Below, in pieces: positions 50,632-55,777 of a stretch of DNA of 55,777 nt. The DNA lies in contig JAKSIF010000017.1 in the NCBI GenBank assembly GCA_024398965.1, positions 1 through 55,777 on the forward strand, written 5' to 3'. The DNA is from Fibrobacter sp. GTDB lineage: Bacteria > Fibrobacterota > Fibrobacteria > Fibrobacterales > Fibrobacteraceae. Each line of letters starts with the position of its first letter. The stretch's first letter is position 1. A program made the translations under genes and the position numbers. Below the pieces are notes generated by a model. That model was given only the letters and a program-made list of their open reading frames with translations. It was not told the DNA's origin and did not search any database.

Positions 50632-51792
50632 TTACTTGTCGAAGTATGCCTTAAGGCGGTTTAACGCTTCCTGCAGGGTGGCCTTGGGGCATGCGATGTT
50701 CATACGCATGAAGCCTTCGCCGGCGTCGCCGTAGACACTTCCGTCGGAAAGGAACACTTGGGCGTTTTCCCGAAGGTCCTGTTGCAACTGGACGGAATTC
50801 ATCCTGTGGCGTTTGCAGAAGTCCTTGCAGTCTAGCCACAGCAAATAGGTGGCTTCGGCGTCAATGAGCTTTACCTGCGGAATTTCCCGGGCGATAAAAT
50901 CTGTTACAAGTTCCCTGTTGCCCTGAATGTACTGCAAAAGTTCGTCGAGCCAGGGCTCGCCTTCGTTATAGGCGGCAATGGCTGCCTGGATGGCAAATAC
51001 GTTTGGTTCTGCTACTTCGTCGGTATTCAGCCCGCGCCAAACCTTATGACGCAACGTGGGGTTGGCTACAGAAACCGCTGCCGTCTGGAGACCCGCAATG
51101 TTGAAGGTCTTTGTAGGAGCCATGCAGACAATGCTAATGTCGCGGCAGGTGTCCGAAACGCTGGCAAAGGGAATGTAGCACTTGTTGGGCTTCGTCAGGT
51201 CGCAATGGATTTCGTCGGAAATCACGGTGACGCTGTGCTTCTTGCAAAGTTCGCCCACACGGGCCATTTCTTCTGCGGTCCAGATTTTACCTACAGGGTT
51301 GTGAGGGTTGCAGAAAATCAAGAGACTTGTCTGCGGATTTGCCAGAGCTTTTTCTAATGCGTCCCAGTCGATGCTGTAAACTCCCGCGGTGTTCTTAAGT
51401 GGGCACTGCAGAACATTTCTTCCGTTGTTCACGATGGAGTTGAAGAAGATGTTGTACACTGGTGTTAAAATCACCACGTTTTCTGCAGGGGTGGTTACCT
51501 TACGTACGATACTGGAAATGGCGGGCACCACACCGGTGCAGAAAATCAAGGATTCCGGATCCATCTCGTAATTGTAGCGGCGCTTCCACCAGCCTACATA
51601 AGCCTGGTTCCATTCCTCGGGAATGATGGAGTAACCGAAGGCGGCACATTCCGTGCGCTTCTTGATGGCGTCCACAACGGCAGGGGCTGTGGCGAAATCC
51701 ATGTCGGCGACCCACAGGGGCAATTCATTTTCGGGAACGTCCCACTTGAGGGAATTGGTTCCGCGACGGTTTACCACTTTGTCAAAATTCAT
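50632..51792 (-). CDS. PatB/MalY-like aminotransferase (C-S lyase)
   Basis: A 386-residue PLP enzyme of fold type I. The start RRGTNSLKWD, PLWVADMDFATAPAV and the SDEIHCDL segment near 190 are typical of the PatB/MalY group, and the PLP-binding Lys is in APTKTFNIAGLQ near 228. These enzymes cleave C-S bonds of cystathionine-type substrates, and some act as regulators. It lies 12 bases behind the DUF3737 gene. A more general aminotransferase function cannot be excluded. Confidence 0.9.
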   Translation of the reverse strand: MNFDKVVNRRGTNSLKWDVPENELPLWVADMDFATAPAVVDAIKKRTECAAFGYSIIPEEWNQAYVGWWKRRYNYEMDPESLIFCTGVVPAISSIVRKVTTPAENVVILTPVYNIFFNSIVNNGRNVLQCPLKNTAGVYSIDWDALEKALANPQTSLLIFCNPHNPVGKIWTAEEMARVGELCKKHSVTVISDEIHCDLTKPNKCYIPFASVSDTCRDISIVCMAPTKTFNIAGLQTAAVSVANPTLRHKVWRGLNTDEVAEPNVFAIQAAIAAYNEGEPWLDELLQYIQGNRELVTDFIAREIPQVKLIDAEATYLLWLDCKDFCKRHRMNSVQLQQDLRENAQVFLSDGSVYGDAGEGFMRMNIACPKATLQEALNRLKAYFDK

Positions 51793-51804
51793 GGAAACCT
51801 CGAA

Positions 51805-52644
51805 TTAAATGGTCTCGAACTTGGTCTTGGAAACGTCAACCTTGTCGCTTTCCATGATCAGTTCCTTGATGCCTGCAGAACGGATGATGCCGCTGGTGGG
51901 ATTCTTGACGCTGTCAATGACGTTCGTGATTTCTGCATCAACAGTAGAGTATTCAAATGCCAAGGTGGTGTTGATGAGCTTGCAATTCTTCATCACAAGA
52001 TTTTCAATGTAGCACATGCCTTGCAGGCTTTCGATGGTGCAGTTGATGAGTGTCAAATTCTTGGCGTTCCATCCCAGGTATTCGCCGGAAATAAAGGAAT
52101 CGTAAACAGTCACGTTGTCGGTATTCCAGAAGGAATCCTTGGAAAGCATTTTTGCGTTGCGAATCACAACGTTCCGGGCGCCGTCAAAGGAATAGTTTTC
52201 GTCCAGATTGAAGTTGGAAACTTCCATATCGCTGCAGTTCATGGCAAAGTAATCGCCCTTGGCGTTGACGTTTTCCATCTTTACGTTTTTGCAGTGCCAG
52301 AGGGTTTCTGCGGCGTTGGTGAAGTTCACGTTCTTTAGGGTAAGACCATTGCAGCGACGGAAATTCTTGGGAGCCTGAATCAGTGCGCTCTCTACAGAAA
52401 TGTTGTCCGTGTACCAGACGCCTGCACGTGCCATTTCGAACCAGTCGGTATTCTTTGCAGAAATGTTTTTGCAGTACCACAGCGGATATTTCCACTTGAA
52501 CATGCTACCCAGCAATTCAATGTTGCTAGATTCCTTGAGAGGAGATTCTCCGTCGTCAAAGATGGAATCATCGATTCTTAAATTGTTGCTCTTGAAAAGG
52601 GCGCGTTCGCCAGTCAAAAATTGCTGCTTGATCAGTTCTGCCAT
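51805..52644 (-). CDS. DUF3737 family protein
   Basis: A 279-residue protein matching DUF3737, a right-handed beta-helix built of repeated short strands (FKWKYPLWYCKNISAKNTDWFEM and later repeats such as FWNTDNVTVYDSFISGEYLGW). Aromatic and Asn residues recur roughly every 20-22 residues, which gives the regular coil. It has no signal peptide and should be cytoplasmic. Function is unknown. AAAGGTG lies upstream of the ATG. It heads a leftward run with the PatB-like, MATE and ygiQ genes. Confidence 0.85.
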   Translation of the reverse strand: MAELIKQQFLTGERALFKSNNLRIDDSIFDDGESPLKESSNIELLGSMFKWKYPLWYCKNISAKNTDWFEMARAGVWYTDNISVESALIQAPKNFRRCNGLTLKNVNFTNAAETLWHCKNVKMENVNAKGDYFAMNCSDMEVSNFNLDENYSFDGARNVVIRNAKMLSKDSFWNTDNVTVYDSFISGEYLGWNAKNLTLINCTIESLQGMCYIENLVMKNCKLINTTLAFEYSTVDAEITNVIDSVKNPTSGIIRSAGIKELIMESDKVDVSKTKFETI

Positions 52645-52699
52645 AAATACACCTTTTGCTTTTATACAAATTTAGCAAATTGCTGATTCGATTTGAAAA

Positions 52700-52715
52700 T
52701 TAGAGTCAACTCTAA
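52700..52715. promoter_or_regulatory. Perfect 16-base palindrome upstream of azlC
   Basis: TTAGAGTCAACTCTAA has seven-base arms around CA. On the minus strand it reads TTAGAGTTGACTCTAA, close to the dyads CCTAGAGTTGACTCAA and CCTAGAGTTCGCTCAA of the MerR-type promoters at 9401-9419 and 7668-7686. It lies between divergent DUF3737 and azlC, ahead of TATATT at 52732. A shared regulator is inference. Confidence 0.55.
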
Positions 52716-52731
52716 CAATTGTAAAAAAATC

Positions 52732-52737
52732 TATATT
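52732..52737 (+). promoter_or_regulatory. -10 box of azlC
   Basis: TATATT is nine bases from the azlC ATG, with no ribosome site between. No good -35 is seen at 16-18 bases; the palindrome at 52700-52715 occupies that region, as expected for an activator-dependent promoter. Confidence 0.45.
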
Positions 52738-52746
52738 TCCCGCCCG

Positions 52747-53520
52747 ATGTTAAACGCCTCCCAGTCCACCTTCAAAAAATCACTGAAGATTGCCTTCAAG
52801 CTATCTCTGCCTGTACTTACGGGATACTGGTTTCTGGGCATTACTTATGGCGTGCTGGCGGAATCCATGGGATTTAGCTATTGGTATCCGCTGAGCATGG
52901 CTGTGTTCATCTTTAGCGGTTCTGCGGAATTCTTGGGCCTGGGAATGTTGGCTGCAAATTTCAACCCGCTGGCAGCGGCAAGCATGGCCCTCGTGGTGGG
53001 CGCCCGTCACTTATTCTATGGCGTCTCCATGCTGGATCGCTACAAAGGTATGGGCTGGCGAAAGCCCTTCCTGATTTTCTGGCTTACGGATGAAACTTTT
53101 GCGGTGAACTACAATGCTCGTGAAGCTACGGCAACAGAAATGCTGCTGGTCAGTTTTCTGGATTATTTCTACTGGATTTCCGGTGGCTTCATGGGCTACA
53201 TATTTGGCTCTCTCCTGAAGTTTGACATTCACGGTTTGGAGTTTGTGGTGACCGCCATGTTTACCGCCATCTTTATGGACCAATTCCTGAAGGAAAAGGA
53301 ACTGCGTCCGGCGTGGATTGGAATTGGCTGCACTGCCGTCAGCTTGTATGTTGTGGGCTCCCAGTACTTCGTGATTCCTGCCATGATTGGGATTCTCCTG
53401 ATGCTGACTGCGTTTCGCAAGACGTTGGAACCGAGTTATGTTATGTCTGAAAATCGCGCGGAACTTGCGGAAAATCGCGCAGCCCCCGCCGGCGAAAAAT
53501 TAGAGGAGGTCCGCAAATGA
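52747..53520 (+). CDS. azlC: AzlC family branched-chain amino acid exporter subunit
   Basis: A 257-residue membrane protein of the AzlC/YgaZ family. [26 protein letters not shown] near the N-terminus and [14 protein letters not shown] near 85 are characteristic, and the C-terminus ends in a hydrophilic Glu/Arg/Ala tail. With AzlD it exports branched-chain amino acids or related compounds. I chose the ATG at 52747, where the similarity begins; an upstream ATG at 52693 would start before the -10 box. It overlaps azlD by four bases (ATGA). Confidence 0.87.
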   Translation: MLNASQSTFKKSLKIAFKLSLPVLTGYWFLGITYGVLAESMGFSYWYPLSMAVFIFSGSAEFLGLGMLAANFNPLAAASMALVVGARHLFYGVSMLDRYKGMGWRKPFLIFWLTDETFAVNYNAREATATEMLLVSFLDYFYWISGGFMGYIFGSLLKFDIHGLEFVVTAMFTAIFMDQFLKEKELRPAWIGIGCTAVSLYVVGSQYFVIPAMIGILLMLTAFRKTLEPSYVMSENRAELAENRAAPAGEKLEEVRK

Positions 53521-53843
53521 CTTCCCAGCAGCAGATTATCACCATCGTAATTCTTGCGGTAATTACATTTATGACCCGCGCCTTGCCCTTCCTCATTTTC
53601 CCTGCAGGAAAGCCTACGCCAAAATACATCCAGTATCTGGGCAAGGCCTTGCCGCTTTCCGTTTTTGGAATGCTTGTGGTGTATTGCCTTAAGGATGTGC
53701 AATGGCTTGAGGGCTCTCATGGCATTCCTGAAATTTTGGGCATTGCCGCCGTGGTGCTTATGCACTTATGGCGTCGTCAGCTGTTCCTTTCCATGGCGGT
53801 AGGAACTGCTATATATATGATTTTGATTCGCGTTCTGCAATAG
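53517..53843 (+). CDS. azlD: AzlD family transporter subunit
   Basis: A 108-residue membrane protein with four hydrophobic helices: [23 protein letters not shown] opens it, and [18 protein letters not shown] follows near 43. These match AzlD/YgaH, the small partner of AzlC. A GAGGTC-type ribosome site lies in the end of azlC. Its last 35 bases overlap the convergent flavodoxin gene. Confidence 0.87.
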   Translation: MTSQQQIITIVILAVITFMTRALPFLIFPAGKPTPKYIQYLGKALPLSVFGMLVVYCLKDVQWLEGSHGIPEILGIAAVVLMHLWRRQLFLSMAVGTAIYMILIRVLQ

Positions 53844-54444
53844 CGTCCATTCTTGCGGCGAAGTCTTCCATTCGCTTCAGGTCATTTTCATTCGGCTTGC
53901 TTGCTGCATCGGCCCAGCGTTTCTTGCATTCCTCAAGATTCTCGCCTCTGTGCCCGGGAACGCTTCCTTCAAGTCGCTTCTTGATAAGCATAGGGTTTAC
54001 AGCCCCCTGGCAGCTGAAGGTTCCAAGAATCTTGTTGCCCGCTCCCAGTAAGGATCCAGCTCTGGCGAAGGCTGTTATTGCGTGCTCTGTACCTTCGTAG
54101 GCTCCGTGAGTCTGGAACAAAGCGACCTTCTTTCCGGTAATTCTGGAAAGTAAAATGGATGCCTTCTTGTCGGGAGCTCCGCGGCGGAGCCAGTAGCCAA
54201 CCATGACGCCGTCGTATGGGGCTAGTTTTTTGCTAATGTTTTTTTCGAGGACTTCAGTGGAAACGGCAAGACTGTTGTGACCTATGCTGATGGAGACTTC
54301 ATCGTCGTCATTGTCGCGAATGTTGGCTGTTCCAATTAAATCCTGTACGTTTATAATGTCGGCTCCGATTTTTTTTGCCGCAGCCTCTGCTAGCCTACGG
54401 GTGTTTCCCGTAGCGCTTGAATACGCAATAATCCATTTCACCAT
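53809..54444 (-). CDS. Flavodoxin family protein (BilS-like)
   Basis: A 211-residue protein. [22 protein letters not shown] is the FMN phosphate loop at the start, and [22 protein letters not shown] near 115 and [20 protein letters not shown] near 145 follow. The latter pattern is typical of a flavodoxin group that includes the BilS electron carriers, but I cannot confirm that role. The C-terminus is helical and basic. It is convergent with azlD, overlapping by 35 bases. Confidence 0.82.
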   Translation of the reverse strand: MVKWIIAYSSATGNTRRLAEAAAKKIGADIINVQDLIGTANIRDNDDDEVSISIGHNSLAVSTEVLEKNISKKLAPYDGVMVGYWLRRGAPDKKASILLSRITGKKVALFQTHGAYEGTEHAITAFARAGSLLGAGNKILGTFSCQGAVNPMLIKKRLEGSVPGHRGENLEECKKRWADAASKPNENDLKRMEDFAARMDAIAERESKSYI

Positions 54445-54541
54445 GCCTATAATCTAATAATAAAAAAAGCCCAAGGCGAGTGTGATGCACAAAACACTTG
54501 TTTTTTTGTATTACCGAGCCGATGCGTTTATAAGTGAAACG

Positions 54542-54566
54542 AAAAAACGCCCCCATTCCTGGGAGC
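54542..54566 (-). terminator. Terminator behind the SDR gene
   Basis: On the minus strand ACGCTCCCA and TGGGGGCGT pair with one mismatch and are followed by TTTTTC. It lies about 100 bases after the SDR stop, beyond an AT-rich inverted repeat. Confidence 0.7.
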
Positions 54567-54583
54567 GTCTTTTTAAATAGCTT

Positions 54584-54657
54584 AAAGTTTAAAGGATAAA
54601 GCTTAAAGGACTGTAGGACTCGTCCCGAACACCTTTCTACTTTAACCTTTACACTCT
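54584..54657. repeat. Imperfect inverted repeat with seven-base periodicity
   Basis: The left arm (54584-54609) and the right arm (54632-54657), read on opposite strands, match at 20 of 26 positions, with a 22-base loop. The left arm shows TAA at 54583, 54590, 54597 and 54604, exactly seven bases apart. The repeat starts seven bases after the SDR stop codon on its transcript and precedes the terminator. Confidence 0.55.
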
Positions 54658-54663
54658 CACCTA

Positions 54664-55437
54664 TTACATGCAGGTGTAGCCGCCGTCAACCGGAACCATG
54701 ATGCCGGTAACGTAGCTAGAGGACGGAGAAGCAAGGAAGATTGCTGCAGAGTCCAGTTCGCCTTCGTTTCCATAGCGTTCTGCCGGGATCATAGTCTTGG
54801 CATTTGCCTGGAAGAAGTCGGAATCCAGAGTTTCCTTGGTGAGCGGGGTGTAGAAGTAACCCGGGCAGATTGCGTTCACGTTGATGCCCTTGCTGGACCA
54901 TTCAGCGGCCAGAGCGCGGGTCAGGTTCACGACAGCACCCTTGGCTGCGTGGTACGGAGCGGAACCGCAGATCTTGTTACCAACAAGGCCGTACATGGAG
55001 GCGATGTTGATGATGCGGCCATACTTTGCAGGCAACATTGCCTTCTTGGCGACGGCGCGAGCCATCTTGAAGGTACCGCCCAGGTCCACGTTCATTTCGT
55101 GGTTCAGCTGGTCGTCGGTAATGTCTTCTGCCGGAGCAACAGCGCCGGTACCGGCATTGTTGATCAGGATGTCGATGCGGCCGAACTTGGCGAGGATTTC
55201 GTCAACGGCGGCTTCGACCTTAGCGGTGTCGGTAATGTCGCACTGAACGCCGATAGCTTCAACGCCAAATTCAGCGGTGAGGTCGGCAGCAACCTTGTCA
55301 ATCATTTCCTTACGGCGAGCGATTGCAACAATCTTTGCGCCCTGATTAGCGAGAGCCTTGGCCATCTGAACGCCGAGACCAGTGGAGCAACCAGTGACAA
55401 CTGCAACCTGGCCGGAGAGATCGAAATAATTCTTCAT
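54664..55437 (-). CDS. SDR family oxidoreductase (gluconate 5-dehydrogenase-like)
   Basis: A 257-residue short-chain dehydrogenase. VTGCSTGLGVQMAKAL is the TGxxxGxG cofactor loop, DILINNAGTGAVAP holds the NNAG motif near 95, and the catalytic Ser is in NIASMYGLVGN with YHAAKGAVVNLTR (YxxxK) near 165. The closest impression is of the gluconate 5-dehydrogenase/3-oxoacyl-ACP reductase group, but SDR names are rarely safe from sequence alone. A long AT-rich gap of 267 bases separates it from the divergent aminotransferase gene. AAGGA lies upstream of the ATG. Confidence 0.88.
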   Translation of the reverse strand: MKNYFDLSGQVAVVTGCSTGLGVQMAKALANQGAKIVAIARRKEMIDKVAADLTAEFGVEAIGVQCDITDTAKVEAAVDEILAKFGRIDILINNAGTGAVAPAEDITDDQLNHEMNVDLGGTFKMARAVAKKAMLPAKYGRIINIASMYGLVGNKICGSAPYHAAKGAVVNLTRALAAEWSSKGINVNAICPGYFYTPLTKETLDSDFFQANAKTMIPAERYGNEGELDSAAIFLASPSSSYVTGIMVPVDGGYTCM

Positions 55438-55673
55438 TTTTTATTCCTTGTGTTAGTTTAATTGTTTTTGCGGAAATAAAATACATTCAAATTTGATGAA
55501 AAAACTACAAAGTGACGTTTTTTGGGGGCAATTTATTGTAAAAAGTTGTTGTTCTAGGGGAAAATGCAAATAAAAACGCAAAAATCGAAAAAAAGATGAC
55601 GTTTAAAAGGATTTCGTAATTCGAAACGTTGAGAATCCGGCGAGTGTTTTGCAATTATTTGTAATTTTTCACC

Positions 55674-55701
55674 GTTCATTATTCATTGTTAATTGTTCAT
55701 T
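55674..55701. repeat. Heptanucleotide array upstream of the last aminotransferase
   Basis: Four seven-base units in register on the minus strand: AATGAAC, AATTAAC, AATGAAT and AATGAAC. These are the same units as in the array before pyrC. The array ends three bases before the ATG at 55705, and again the TGA/TAA-bearing strand is opposite to the gene. The remaining 55438-55673 is AT-rich with A and T runs and shows no gene. Confidence 0.7.
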
Positions 55702-55704
55702 GCT

Positions 55705-55777
55705 ATGAAACCTCTAAGCGATCGCACTAACCATTTTACGGAATCCGTTATCCGCTACATGACCCGCATTGCAAACG
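55705..55777 (+). CDS. Class I/II PLP-dependent aminotransferase, N-terminus (partial)
   Basis: The first 24 residues read MKPLSDRTNHFTESVIRYM and continue TRIAN up to the window edge. This matches the start of class I/II aminotransferases of the kynurenine/aspartate type, where the pattern xxFTESVIRxMTxxAN precedes the substrate loop. Only the N-terminus is visible, so subfamily and activity cannot be named. The ATG follows a heptanucleotide array with no Shine-Dalgarno sequence. Confidence 0.7.
   Translation, partial: MKPLSDRTNHFTESVIRYMTRIAN

Overview
The window looks like a chromosomal segment of a Fibrobacter species, Gram-negative fibre degraders of herbivore guts. The evidence is a FISUMP-domain lipoprotein next to a TIGR02147-type regulator, many lipoproteins with serine-rich linkers behind the lipobox, a multidomain pectate lyase and a secreted metalloprotease that both end in type-IX-like C-terminal sorting domains, and moderate GC content. 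Genes are dense on both strands. No gap between genes exceeds 300 bases; the largest are 55438-55704 and 37937-38150. I see no rRNA, tRNA, CRISPR array or insertion sequence.

Region 1 (1-5973, plus strand): the end of a membrane transporter, two tandem twin-arginine DUF362 proteins, TatA and TatC, a sugar O-acetyltransferase, then LarB and LarC of nickel-pincer cofactor synthesis. The export machinery sits directly behind two likely clients. Region 2 (5980-12274): a redox and accessory cluster with a cyclophilin-like lipoprotein, two cysteine-containing flavodoxin-like proteins, a decayed acetyltransferase tail, a deleted amidohydrolase, an aldo/keto reductase lipoprotein, a dienelactone-hydrolase-like lipoprotein, another acetyltransferase and a divergent LysR regulator. 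Two promoters here have the 19-base spacer and SoxR-like dyad of MerR-family control.

Region 3 (12298-29726) is mostly housekeeping: PAP2 phosphatase, DUF167 and DivIVA; a membrane GGDEF protein; rpmH-rnpA-yidD-yidC; plsC-rnr-rgpF-like; and a long minus-strand run hisE-hisG-EAL/HDOD-recR-engB-mlaE-mlaF-pyrC. Region 4 (29787-37936): a UvrX-like Y-family polymerase with a YolD-like partner, a PAS/GGDEF protein, an EF-G paralogue, a lipoprotein, a PD-(D/E)XK (Rpn-like) protein and a DUF58 protein. Region 5 (38151-46925): pectate lyase, prmA, the secreted metalloprotease, and the FISUMP lipoprotein with its regulator. Region 6 (46961-55777): YgiQ radical SAM protein, MATE exporter, PatB/MalY aminotransferase, DUF3737 protein, AzlCD amino-acid exporter, a flavodoxin, an SDR dehydrogenase and the start of an aminotransferase.

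The least explained signal is non-coding. Degenerate seven-base tandem arrays abut the start codons of pyrC, the LysR gene and the last aminotransferase, and a related array forms an inverted repeat behind the SDR gene. A second theme is promoters whose -10 box lies only 6-9 bases before the start codon, which suggests leaderless mRNAs.
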